Positions 8,427-17,005 of a DNA stretch of 64,000 nucleotides are shown here, in pieces. The notes beneath the pieces are model-generated. The model was not told the DNA's origin. It was given only the letters and a program-made list of their open reading frames with translations, and made no database searches. This stretch comes from Herbaspirillum rhizosphaerae. Lineage in GTDB: Bacteria > Pseudomonadota > Gammaproteobacteria > Burkholderiales > Burkholderiaceae_D. The stretch covers positions 62,001 through 126,000 of the forward strand of contig NZ_LFLU01000002.1 in assembly GCF_001189965.1 (NCBI RefSeq). The letters run 5' to 3'. The position numbers were made by a program, and so were the translations under genes. Each line of letters opens with the position of its first letter. Within the stretch, counting starts at the first letter, position 1.

Positions 8427-9140
8427 ATGAACACAACAACCTCTGTAAAAACAGCCCTGGTCATCGGCGGCGGCAGCGGCATGGGCGCCGGCGTGGCGCA
8501 AAGACTGGCGGCCGACGGCTTCGGCGTCGCCATCCTGTCGTCGTCAGGCAAGGGCGAGGCGCTCGCCAACAGCCTCGGCGGCGTCGGCGTGACCGGCTCC
8601 AACCGTTCTTCGGATGATCTGCAAAAGGTGGTGGATGCCTGCCTCGCCCGCTGGGGTCGCATCGACGTGCTGGTCAACAGCGCCGGCCACGGACCGAAGG
8701 GAAAAGTGCTGGAGCTCACCGACGAAGAATGGCTGCTCGGCATGGAGGTCTACCTGATGAACGTGGTGCGCACCGCGCGCCTGGTCACGCCGCTGATGCA
8801 ACAGCAGGGCGGCGGAACCATCATCAACATCTCCAGTTTCTCGGCGGTGGAGCCGTCGCAATCCTTCCCGACGTCGAGCGTGTTTCGCGCGGGGCTGGCG
8901 GCCTACACCAAGCTGTTCGCCGACAAGTACGCCGCAGAAAACATCCGCATGAACAACGTCCTGCCGGGTTTCATCGACAGCCTGCCGGAAAAGCCGGGCA
9001 TCAGGGAACAGATCCCCATGGGCCGCTACGGCAAGGTCGCGGAGATCGCGGCGCTGGTGTCGCATCTGTCGTCGGATGATGCAGCGTACATCACCGGCCA
9101 GAATATCCGTATCGACGGCGGCATCACCCGCTCGCTGTAA
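8427..9140 (+). CDS. SDR-family protein with substituted catalytic residues
   Basis: A 237-residue Rossmann-fold protein. The cofactor loop GGGSGMG is at 14-20, NSAG (instead of NNAG) at 84-87 and Ser137 in INISS. Where the catalytic YxxxK should stand, the sequence reads SSVFR, giving Ser150 and Arg154 in place of Tyr and Lys. The rest, including the C-terminal ITGQNIRIDGGI, is intact. Some uncharacterised SDR subgroups carry this change and may bind NAD(P) without classical proton relay. The start at 8427 follows a GACGGAG-like site; the upstream in-frame extension is not supported. Confidence 0.8.
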   Translation: MNTTTSVKTALVIGGGSGMGAGVAQRLAADGFGVAILSSSGKGEALANSLGGVGVTGSNRSSDDLQKVVDACLARWGRIDVLVNSAGHGPKGKVLELTDEEWLLGMEVYLMNVVRTARLVTPLMQQQGGGTIINISSFSAVEPSQSFPTSSVFRAGLAAYTKLFADKYAAENIRMNNVLPGFIDSLPEKPGIREQIPMGRYGKVAEIAALVSHLSSDDAAYITGQNIRIDGGITRSL

Positions 9141-9217
9141 CGGGACGAAAATCGCCGCCGTCCGGCAAGGACGACGCGGCGCAGCTATCATGGTCTTCTT
9201 CGAAGAGGAGGTGCGCC

Positions 9218-9805
9218 ATGGACAGCCAGACACTGAACGCCTACGACAACAATGCGGCCGCGTTCGCCGACGACTGGCTGGCGCAGCCGGCGCCGGACGA
9301 CATGTACGCGTTGCTGACCGAACATTTTGCACCCGGCCCCACGGCCGACATCGGTTGCGGCGCAGGGCGCGACGTCGCCTGGCTCAATGCCAACGGTTTC
9401 GACGCGGTGGGTTATGACGGTTCCGCCGGCTTGCTGGAAGAAGCGCAGCGGCGTTATCCGACACTGACCTTTGAAAGCGCGCTGTTGCCGGCGCTCGACG
9501 GCGTGCCGACCGGACAGTTCCAGAACGTGCTGTGCGAGACCGTCATCATGCATCTCGAGCCTAGCGATGTTCCTGCTGCTACTGCGCGTTTGTTGGCCTT
9601 GCTGCGGCCGGGGGGAACTCTGTACCTGAGCTGGCGCGTTACCGACGACGCCTCGCAGCGCGACAAGCATCAGCGCCTGTACGCGGCCTTCGATGCGCAG
9701 TCGGTGCTGGATGCCTGCAGCGGCTATCAGCTGTTGTTCAACAAGACCGAAACCAGTCTGTCTTCAGGGAAAACGATTCAAAGGCTGATTGTCAGGAAGC
9801 CCTGA
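9218..9805 (+). CDS. Class I SAM-dependent methyltransferase
   Basis: A 195-residue protein with SAM-binding motif I DIGCGAGRD at residues 44-52, an acidic residue after strand 2 (GYDGS), and a post-core RLLALLRPGGTLYLSWR segment typical of Methyltransf_11/25 domains. A strong GAGGAGG ribosome site precedes the ATG. The substrate cannot be told from sequence. It follows the variant SDR after 77 bp on the same strand. Confidence 0.85.
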   Translation: MDSQTLNAYDNNAAAFADDWLAQPAPDDMYALLTEHFAPGPTADIGCGAGRDVAWLNANGFDAVGYDGSAGLLEEAQRRYPTLTFESALLPALDGVPTGQFQNVLCETVIMHLEPSDVPAATARLLALLRPGGTLYLSWRVTDDASQRDKHQRLYAAFDAQSVLDACSGYQLLFNKTETSLSSGKTIQRLIVRKP

Positions 9806-10130
9806 ATCAGGAAAGGCCGGATGCAGGCGTACGCCGAGAGTCCGGACGCTGACGCAGCCCTGACACGCGGCTTGCGAACCCGCTTGTCGGGCATTGCTGC
9901 GATCCCGGCGACTTGCGGTCCTTTGAAAAGCCGTTAAAACGCCCCTTACACGCGTGGTTTGCCCTCTTGCCAGCGTGATATGATTTTCCTCTCTGTTTTC
10001 CCGTGTTGATGCGTGCCGGTCGCCATATTGCGGCACTGCCAGGCCACGCGATCGGCGTTGACGGAAGCGGAGCGAATACGATTCAATCCCGGGCGATCTG
10101 CAGCCCGGAGCACAAAGCCACGGAGGGCTT
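9806..10130. other. Gene-free spacer upstream of the decarboxylase fusion
   Basis: No ORF with coding character is visible. A TATGAT at 9979-9984 could be a -10 element but has no convincing -35. CGGAGGG at 10121-10127 is the ribosome site of the next gene. Confidence 0.5.
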
Positions 10131-12869
10131 ATGGCGGTACCGGAGTCGAACTCCTCATTGGATCCTGCAAACTGGAGCGAACTCCGGCAGCAGGGGCATA
10201 AAATGCTGGACGACATGTTCGACTACCTGGAGGGCGTCAGCGAACGCCCGGTGTGGCAGCCTATCCCGGATGCCGCGCGCCTGCCTTTCAGCGAACGCCT
10301 GCCTGCGCAAGGCAGCTCGCTCGACAGCGTCCATCAGGTCTTCATGGAAGGCATTTTGCCCTATGCGGTAGGCAACGCCCATCCCGGCTTCATGGGCTGG
10401 GTCCACGGCGGCGGCACGCCGGTCGGCATGCTGGCCGAGATGCTGGCCGCCGGCCTGAACGCCAATCTCGGCGGCCGCAACCAGATTCCCGTTGAAGTCG
10501 AACGCCAGATCGTGCGCTGGATGCGCGAGCTGTTTTCTTTTCCTGACAGCGCCAGCGGCTTGTTCGTCACCGGCACTTCGGCTGCCAACCTGATCGGCGT
10601 GCTGATCGCGCGCCGCCGCGCCTTCGGCGTCGAGGTGCGCGACGACGGCACGCAGACCAGCAATAACGTTGTCGCTTACACCTCCGCCGCCGCGCATGGC
10701 TGTATCGAACAGGCGATGGACATCGCCGGCCTCGGCCGCAAGCATCTGCGCAAGATTCCGATCCTGGCCGACGGCACCATGAACCTTGCGGTGCTGCAGC
10801 AATCCATCGCCGCCGACCGCGCCGCCGGGCTGCAGCCTTTCCTCGTGATCGGCACCGCGGGCTCGGTCGACATCGGCGCGATTGACGACCTCGAAGCCAT
10901 TGCCGCACTGGCGCGTCGCGAGCAACTGCATTTCCACGTCGACGGCGCGTTCGGCGCGATGGCCATGCTGTCGCCCACGCACGGCGCCAAGCTCAAGGGT
11001 ATCGAGCTCGCCGACAGCATCGCCATGGATTTCCACAAATGGCTGCAGGTTCCTTACGACGCCGGCTTCCTGCTGGCGCGCGACGGCGAATTGCACCTCA
11101 GCACTTTCGACGACGAGCAAAAGACTTATCTGGCGCGCGACACGCGCGGCATCGCCGCCGGTTCCCCCTGGCCCTGCGACCTCGGTCCAGATCTGTCGCG
11201 CAGCTTCCGCGCGCTCAAGACCTGGTTTACCTTCAAGGTCTACGGCGCAGGCAAACTGGGGCAGGTGATCGATCACAGCTGCGAACTGGCGCGTTATCTC
11301 GAACAACGCATCAAGGCCGATCCGACGTTGGAGATGATGGCGCCGGTCAACCTGAACATCGTCTGCTTCCGCCTGCGCTGTCCGGAAGAGGTGGCCGACG
11401 CGGTCAATCGCGAATTGCTGATCGCCATCCAGGAATCAGGCGCTGCGGCGCCGTCGTCCACCAAAGTCAACGGCCGTCTCGTCATTCGCGCCGCCCTCTT
11501 CAACCACCGGAGCACCACCGCGGATATGGATAAACTGCTGGCCGCCATTGCGCGACTGAGCCCGGGCATCCTTGCTGCGCATACACCTATGAGCCAGAAC
11601 AGCCAGAGTACCCTGCCGTCCCTGCAAGACCTCACGCCGCAGTTCGATCCGGATTCTCCTTATCTGATCGGGTTGGCGAAGTTGCTGACGGCGGCCTACT
11701 TCGACGTCGACCTGGGCCCGATCGGCAATACGCTGATCCAGCACCTGCAGTCGGCGCCGGACGATCACAAGGCCATGATGGACTTGTCGACGATCCTGTA
11801 CATCCGCGGCAACGACGAAGTCGCCGCCGCGACCCAGCTCGACGCCATCCAGATGCAGCAGCTCTACCATCTGCCGACCGCCGCGGGCGGCAAGCCCGGC
11901 CTGCGCCTGCTGGCGCTGATGGTGACCGGCGACTTCATGGCCAATACGCCGCTGGAGTTCATGCTCACCGGTTCCGACGTGGCGCTCGATGTGTTGTACG
12001 TCACGCCCTACGGCGACCTGCCGGCAGAATTGCCGCCGCACGACGTGCTGTTCGTGGCCGTCGGCGAATCCGACATGACGCGCGACCTGCTGGAAGAGTT
12101 GTGCGAAGCCGTGGAAGGCTGGGACACGCCGCTGCTCAATCATCCGCGGCCGTCGCTCAACCTGTCGCGCGACCGCGTGGGCGAACTGCTGCAAGACAAG
12201 CCTGAACTGTCGATTCCGCTGACGGCGCGCATCGATCGTTACGACCTGGAAGAGTTGCAGAACGGCGCCGCCGGATTGACGAGCTTCCTGTCCGACGGCG
12301 AGTTCCCGCTGATCATCCGTCCGATCGGCTCGCACGCCGGCAAGGGCCTGGAAAAGCTGCTCGCGCCTGCCGACATCGCCGCCTATCTGGAAGCCCACGA
12401 CGGCGACGAGTTCTTCATCTCGCGCTTCGTCGACTACAGCAGCCCGGACGGCCTGTTCCGCAAATACCGCATCGTGCTGATCGAAGGTCGTCCGTTCCTG
12501 TGCCACATGGCCATCTCGGAAAACTGGATGGTGCATTACCTCAACGCCAACATGACCGGCGAGAACAGCTTCAAGCGCGACGAAGAAGCCGCCGTCATGC
12601 GCAATTTCGATCAGGATTTCGCCGAGCGCCACCAGGCGGCGTTCGACGTGCTGAACCAGACTTTCCCGCTGGACTATTACGGCCTCGATTGCGCCGAAAC
12701 CAAGGACGGCCGTTTGCTGATCTTTGAAGTCGACACCGGCATGATCGTGCACGCGATGGATCCGGTGGACATGTTCCCTTACAAGCAGGACAACATGCGC
12801 AACGTGTTTGCCGCTTTCCAGAACATGCTGCACAAGGCGAAAGATTCTGCCAACGATTCGGCCGGATAA
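10131..12869 (+). CDS. Fusion of PLP-dependent (group II) decarboxylase and ATP-grasp ligase-like domain
   Basis: A 912-residue two-part protein. Residues 1-480 form a complete group II amino acid decarboxylase of the aromatic-L-amino-acid/glutamate decarboxylase fold, with NAHPGFMGWVHGGG near the substrate pocket, HVDGAFG with Asp271 for the PLP ring nitrogen, and MDFHKWLQVPYD with Schiff-base Lys303. Residues from about 487 form a second unit. It has a helical N-terminal part and an ATP-grasp-like core (IIRPIGSHAGKGLEKL near 727-742, FRKYRIVLIEGRPFLCHMAI, YYGLDCAETKDGRLLIFEVD). An internal Met487 at 11589 looks like the former start of a separate gene. Decarboxylation to an amine followed by ATP-dependent amide formation is an inference. 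The next gene starts 14 nt after the stop. Confidence 0.82.
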   Translation: MAVPESNSSLDPANWSELRQQGHKMLDDMFDYLEGVSERPVWQPIPDAARLPFSERLPAQGSSLDSVHQVFMEGILPYAVGNAHPGFMGWVHGGGTPVGMLAEMLAAGLNANLGGRNQIPVEVERQIVRWMRELFSFPDSASGLFVTGTSAANLIGVLIARRRAFGVEVRDDGTQTSNNVVAYTSAAAHGCIEQAMDIAGLGRKHLRKIPILADGTMNLAVLQQSIAADRAAGLQPFLVIGTAGSVDIGAIDDLEAIAALARREQLHFHVDGAFGAMAMLSPTHGAKLKGIELADSIAMDFHKWLQVPYDAGFLLARDGELHLSTFDDEQKTYLARDTRGIAAGSPWPCDLGPDLSRSFRALKTWFTFKVYGAGKLGQVIDHSCELARYLEQRIKADPTLEMMAPVNLNIVCFRLRCPEEVADAVNRELLIAIQESGAAAPSSTKVNGRLVIRAALFNHRSTTADMDKLLAAIARLSPGILAAHTPMSQNSQSTLPSLQDLTPQFDPDSPYLIGLAKLLTAAYFDVDLGPIGNTLIQHLQSAPDDHKAMMDLSTILYIRGNDEVAAATQLDAIQMQQLYHLPTAAGGKPGLRLLALMVTGDFMANTPLEFMLTGSDVALDVLYVTPYGDLPAELPPHDVLFVAVGESDMTRDLLEELCEAVEGWDTPLLNHPRPSLNLSRDRVGELLQDKPELSIPLTARIDRYDLEELQNGAAGLTSFLSDGEFPLIIRPIGSHAGKGLEKLLAPADIAAYLEAHDGDEFFISRFVDYSSPDGLFRKYRIVLIEGRPFLCHMAISENWMVHYLNANMTGENSFKRDEEAAVMRNFDQDFAERHQAAFDVLNQTFPLDYYGLDCAETKDGRLLIFEVDTGMIVHAMDPVDMFPYKQDNMRNVFAAFQNMLHKAKDSANDSAG

Positions 12870-12882
12870 TCCGGTAACCCCG

Positions 12883-14361
12883 ATGCCAGCAGCCCCAGCC
12901 AAGCCGGGTAAGCTCTCTCCGATTTCCACCTTGTTGCTGCAGGGTGGCGACGACAGGATTCGTCTGCTCGACGGCGCGGCATTCAATAAATACGGGTGCC
13001 GTCCCTATCCGGTTGCGGGCTGCGTCGACTTCAGTTCATCGACGGCGTCGCATGTCTCGGCGTCCGCTTACGATGCGCTGGAGTTGCTCCGGTATCGTCT
13101 GGAGGAGGCGATCTCCGCGTCTTCTCCTGAGCAGGTGTACGCACGCGAGCTGCAGCAACTGCGCACGCGCTTTCTGTCGCTGTGGAATGTGCCGGCGACG
13201 ACGGAGATGATCTTCTCCGCCTCCGGCACCGACGCGCATCTGATCGCAGCGAGTCTGGCGCAAACGCTGCATGAGACGCCGCTGTGCGCCATCATGATCC
13301 AGTGCGAAGAAAGCGGCAGCGGCGTTGCCGCGGCGTTGTGCGGCCAGCCGTTTTCTTCGCGTACCGCCACCGGCGATATTCCGCCTGCATGTGCGGCCGG
13401 CGATACATCCACGATCCATATCGACCTGCGCGCACCCGGCGGCAATGCGCGGTCCGCTGCTGAGGTCGATGCCGATTTCGAACGCGCCGCCGATCGCATT
13501 CTGGAGCAGGGTTTTCCGGTCTTGCTGGTCGCGGTGGACGTGTCGAAAACCGGCCTCGCCGCGCCCGGCATGGATGCGCTCGCCAGATTGAAGACTCGCT
13601 GGGGCCGGCAATTGACGGTGCTGGTCGACGCCTGCCAGTTCCGCCTCGACAGCGCCGCCTTGCATGCATATCTGGAGCTGGGCTGCATGGTTGCCATTAC
13701 CGGTTCCAAGTTCTTTGCCGCGCCGTCCTTCTGCGGCGCCTTGCTGGTTCCGGCGGCGCTGGCGCAAGCAATGCAAGCACGGCCGATGCCGGCCTTGCTG
13801 CGCAGCTATTCCAGCAGCGCGGAATGGCCGGCGCACTGGCCGGGTGCCGGCGAACTCACGCGCGTTCCTAACCTCGGTTTGCTGTTGCGCTGGGAAGCCG
13901 CACTGCAAGAGATGCACGACTTCCTGCAAGTGCCCGCGGAGGAAGTGCAGCGCATCGTGTCGGCATGTGCAGAGGCGGTGCAGGGCAGACTGGCGTCGGA
14001 TCCGCATTTTCAGGCGCCGGACGACAGCGCCGCCGTATCGGCATCGAACAAGCCGCCCACCATCCACGCCTTCATTCCCTGTAGACCGGCTCCGGATCGC
14101 AAGATGCTGGAGCGCAGCGAAGTGGAGCGTCTGTACCGGAGCTTGCAAAGCACGGTGCAGGCCGACGGTCGCATGTATCTGCTGGGGCAGCCGGTGCAGT
14201 GCGGCGGCTCAGGATCGTCCCCGGCATGGGCATTGCGCCTGTGCCTGAGCGCGCCGTTGATCGTCAATGCCTATCGCGGCGGCGAGGTCGGTCTGAGCAC
14301 GCTGATCGAACAGGCGCTGGCTTGCCTGACGGCAGTGGCGGCGACCATCGATCAGTTGTAA
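12883..14361 (+). CDS. PLP-dependent transferase-fold protein (class V aminotransferase-like)
   Basis: A 492-residue protein with the fold type I PLP pattern. There is a glycine/serine phosphate-binding region (IFSASGTDAHLIAASLA), Asp249 in LTVLVDACQFR for the PLP nitrogen, and Lys276 in AITGSKFFAAPSFCGALLVP as the likely Schiff-base lysine. It resembles aminotransferase class V or Sep-tRNA:Cys-tRNA-like folds more than simple aminotransferases, and I cannot assign a reaction. It starts 14 nt after the decarboxylase/ATP-grasp gene, so the two are almost certainly co-transcribed and act in one pathway. Confidence 0.75.
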   Translation: MPAAPAKPGKLSPISTLLLQGGDDRIRLLDGAAFNKYGCRPYPVAGCVDFSSSTASHVSASAYDALELLRYRLEEAISASSPEQVYARELQQLRTRFLSLWNVPATTEMIFSASGTDAHLIAASLAQTLHETPLCAIMIQCEESGSGVAAALCGQPFSSRTATGDIPPACAAGDTSTIHIDLRAPGGNARSAAEVDADFERAADRILEQGFPVLLVAVDVSKTGLAAPGMDALARLKTRWGRQLTVLVDACQFRLDSAALHAYLELGCMVAITGSKFFAAPSFCGALLVPAALAQAMQARPMPALLRSYSSSAEWPAHWPGAGELTRVPNLGLLLRWEAALQEMHDFLQVPAEEVQRIVSACAEAVQGRLASDPHFQAPDDSAAVSASNKPPTIHAFIPCRPAPDRKMLERSEVERLYRSLQSTVQADGRMYLLGQPVQCGGSGSSPAWALRLCLSAPLIVNAYRGGEVGLSTLIEQALACLTAVAATIDQL

Positions 14362-14434
14362 GTGCTGGCCATCGACAAGGCCGCAAGAACGGATTCACCC
14401 CAGCATATCGTCAGGCCGGAATTTTTCTTCTTTC

Positions 14435-15100
14435 ATGAACATGAACCCGTCACCCATTCACACCAGCGCATCGCCTGCAACAGAGATGCCGGTCGAAGTG
14501 CTTAACGAGGTACTTAAAGCCGTCGGCCTGCATTCGGTGCGCGCCGGTCCATATTCTTTCGCGCTCGCGCGCGGCCGCTGCCTGGTGGTCAGCGGCCCGT
14601 CCGGCGCCGGCAAAAGCCAGTTGCTGCGCATGATCGCCGATCTCGATGAGAATGCCGGCGAGATCAGTTTGCACGGCGTGCCGCGCGAACAGATGTTCGC
14701 CCCCGACTGGCGCCGTCAGGTGGTCTACCAGTCGGCTGAGCCGGCCTGGTGGGAGATCCATGTCAAAGACCATTTTCAGCAAACGCAACTGGCCGAGGCC
14801 CGCGCCTTGCTGGCGCAGCTGAATCTGCCGGCGGATATGCTCGACGCCGAAGTGTCGCGGCTGTCCACCGGCGAACGCCAGCGCATGGCACTGATCCGCT
14901 CGCTGCTCGTCAAGCCGGCGGTGCTGCTGCTGGACGAACCCACGGGCGCGCTCGACGAGAGCAATACGGCGGCGGTAGAAGCGGTGCTGAAAGCCCAACT
15001 GCAAGCCGGGCTGGCGCTGATCCTGGTGACGCACTCGACAGAACAGGCCGAGCGCCTGGCTGACGACAGGTTACACATTACCCGCCGGGAGGCCGCATGA
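14435..15100 (+). CDS. fetA: ABC transporter ATP-binding protein, YbbL/FetA type
   Basis: A 221-residue ATPase with Walker A GPSGAGKS at 54-61, signature LSTGERQR, Walker B VLLLDEPTGALDE and switch His in THS. The short length and the partner gene place it with E. coli YbbL (FetA), which with YbbM has been linked to iron export and oxidative stress resistance. Its stop overlaps the next start in ATGA. It lies 73 bp after the PLP-fold gene on the same strand and may share its transcript. Confidence 0.82.
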   Translation: MNMNPSPIHTSASPATEMPVEVLNEVLKAVGLHSVRAGPYSFALARGRCLVVSGPSGAGKSQLLRMIADLDENAGEISLHGVPREQMFAPDWRRQVVYQSAEPAWWEIHVKDHFQQTQLAEARALLAQLNLPADMLDAEVSRLSTGERQRMALIRSLLVKPAVLLLDEPTGALDESNTAAVEAVLKAQLQAGLALILVTHSTEQAERLADDRLHITRREAA

Positions 15101-15891
15101 CTTTGCAGCCGATTTCCGCCGCCGATCTCGCCATCGCCTCGGTGCTGGTGATCATCAACGCGGTCATTTCCGTCTCGCTCGGCCTGCGCCTGCACAAGCC
15201 GGTGCTGCTGGCTGCGGCGCGCATGGTGGTGCAATTGCTGCTGGTCGGTTTGTTGTTGCGCTACGTGCTGGAATCGAAGTCGCCGCTGCTGACCACGCTG
15301 GTGATCGTCGCCATGATTCTGGCGGCGGCAAGGGAAGTTGCGGTGCGGCCGAAATGGCGCCTGAAAGGCTGGCAAAGCTACGGCATCAGCACCGCCATGG
15401 TGAGCGCGACATCGATCGCCACGGTGCTGCTGGCGCTGCTCACGGCGATTCGCCCCTCGCCCTGGTACGACGCCCACTACGCCGTGCCGCTGATGGGCAT
15501 CGTGCTCGGCAGCGTGCTCAATTCGGCCAGCCTGGGACTCGATATTTTCTTCAGCGGCGTCATTGCGTCACGCAATGTCGTCGAAGGCCGCCTTGCACTT
15601 GGTGCCACGCGTTACGAGGCGCTCGCGCCCTATATGCGCAACGCCATCCGCAGCGGCCTGATTCCCGTGATCAACCAGATGTCGGCGGCCGGCATCATCA
15701 CCTTGCCGGGCATCATGTCGGGCCAGATCCTGGCCGGCGTCGATGCGGTCGATGCGGCGAAATACCAGATCCTGCTGATGTTCATCCTCGCCGGCGGCAG
15801 CGGGCTGGCGGCAACCGGCAGCGTGTATCTGGCGGCGAAGGCAGTGACCGATGAGCGGCATCGCCTGCGCTGCGACCGGTTGAGAAATTAG
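15097..15891 (+). CDS. fetB: ABC transporter permease, YbbM/FetB type
   Basis: A 264-residue inner-membrane protein with about seven hydrophobic segments and the UPF0014/YbbM signatures: LLLRYVLESKSPLLTTLVI, VPLMGIVLGSVLNSASLGLD, RLALGATRYEALAPYMRNAI, and GIITLPGIMSGQILAG. It overlaps the ATPase gene by 4 nt, which implies translational coupling. Family knowledge points to iron export or tolerance. The link to the upstream PLP enzymes is positional only. Confidence 0.88.
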   Translation: MTLQPISAADLAIASVLVIINAVISVSLGLRLHKPVLLAAARMVVQLLLVGLLLRYVLESKSPLLTTLVIVAMILAAAREVAVRPKWRLKGWQSYGISTAMVSATSIATVLLALLTAIRPSPWYDAHYAVPLMGIVLGSVLNSASLGLDIFFSGVIASRNVVEGRLALGATRYEALAPYMRNAIRSGLIPVINQMSAAGIITLPGIMSGQILAGVDAVDAAKYQILLMFILAGGSGLAATGSVYLAAKAVTDERHRLRCDRLRN

Positions 15892-15912
15892 TCAGCGCAC
15901 GGTGCGTGGTGC

Positions 15913-16698
15913 TCAGGCACTGCCTCTGCCGAACATCGGCGAGCTGTTGCTGGCGGCGGCCAGTTCCGTTGCTGCCGCGAGCAGGGCGGGGCCGAGTTCC
16001 TGCATGCGTTTTTCGCTCAGCCGCATCAGCGGTCCTGCAATGCTGATGACGCCGATGGTGGGATAGCCCTTGCGCTGGATCGGCGCCGCCATGGCCGTCA
16101 TGCCCGGCGCAAAGACTTCATTGATCATGGCGTAGCCGCGCTTTCTTCCTGCCTCCAGAAATCCCAGCAAGGCCTTGACCGTGGTCGGCGCATTCGGACC
16201 AAAGTCTTTGGGTTTGCCGAATCCTTGGCGCGACACCAGTTCCAGCGCACGCTCGTCGGACATGGTCAGCATCCAGGCGTGGCCGGTGGCGGAGCACGAC
16301 AGGATCGTGTCCATCCCCATGTCCGGATCGTAGCGCAGCCCCTTGCGCGCACCCTGCGCCTTCGCGACCCAGGTCAGCCTGTCGCCGTCGACGATGGCCA
16401 GTCGCACCAGTTCTCCCGATAATTCGGCAAGGCGATCGAGCGTCGTCTGTGCAATGTCGACGATGCCCGAGGTCGCCAGAAAACTCAGCCCGAGACCGAC
16501 CAGTTTGGTCGTCAGCACATAGTCGCCATGCTCGCGCACCTGGCGCACATAGCCGCAGCGCACCAGATCCGTCAGCAGCCGATGGCAGGCGCTGCGAGGG
16601 ATTTCCAGTTCGTCGGCCAGCAGCGCAAGCGGTGTCGCCTCTGCCTGTGCGGCGAGGTATTCGAGTATTCCCAGGGTTCGTTCCAGCACGCCGTTCAT
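15913..16698 (-). CDS. IclR family transcriptional regulator
   Basis: A 261-residue regulator with an N-terminal winged helix (ERTLGILEYLAAQAEATPLA, IPRSACHRLLTDLVRCGYV) and a C-terminal GAF-like effector domain (VAKAQGARKGLRYDPDMG, PLSCSATGHAWML-like, YAMINEVFAPGMTAMAAPIQ). It is divergent from an MHS-type transporter and a type II dehydroquinase, so the effector may be a shikimate- or quinate-like acid. A perfect 15-bp palindrome lies in the spacer. Confidence 0.92.
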   Translation of the reverse strand: MNGVLERTLGILEYLAAQAEATPLALLADELEIPRSACHRLLTDLVRCGYVRQVREHGDYVLTTKLVGLGLSFLATSGIVDIAQTTLDRLAELSGELVRLAIVDGDRLTWVAKAQGARKGLRYDPDMGMDTILSCSATGHAWMLTMSDERALELVSRQGFGKPKDFGPNAPTTVKALLGFLEAGRKRGYAMINEVFAPGMTAMAAPIQRKGYPTIGVISIAGPLMRLSEKRMQELGPALLAAATELAAASNSSPMFGRGSA

Positions 16699-16782
16699 GT
16701 GTCTCCATCATTCTGAAATTGGTCTGCAATTGGTTTGCGGATGCATGCAGATATGTTCTTTTAATTCATATTGTGAAATTAA

Positions 16783-16797
16783 ATTCCAGTCTGGAAT
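16783..16797. promoter_or_regulatory. Candidate IclR operator palindrome
   Basis: ATTCCAG-T-CTGGAAT is a perfect 7-1-7 palindrome in the 307-bp spacer (16699-17005) between the divergent regulator and transporter. Its GGAAT/ATTCC core is similar to known IclR-family sites. No gene is visible in the spacer. Confidence 0.6.
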
Positions 16798-17005
16798 CCT
16801 GTTCTACATGCGTTGATATGATTCTACGCCAGCAGTGCAGGAATTCGTAAAGCAAACAAACGCAATACGCTGAACGCCAATGCCGACCTGCGTTTTCGTC
16901 CTGCTGGCGAAGACGGTGCAGATCAATGGCGCAATGCGAACGGTGCAGAAATATCTAATTGACTAGCGGGCCATAAGCCGCAGCATATTCTTACAGGAGA
17001 CAACA

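Noticed and set aside
9967-9984. TTGCCA plus TATGAT as a promoter before the fusion gene
   Set aside because: The two boxes are only six bases apart, so they cannot work as a -35/-10 pair; no other -35 fits.
11436-12986. 516-codon antisense frame across the ATP-grasp half of the fusion gene
   Set aside because: Antisense shadow; the plus strand has recognisable enzyme motifs.
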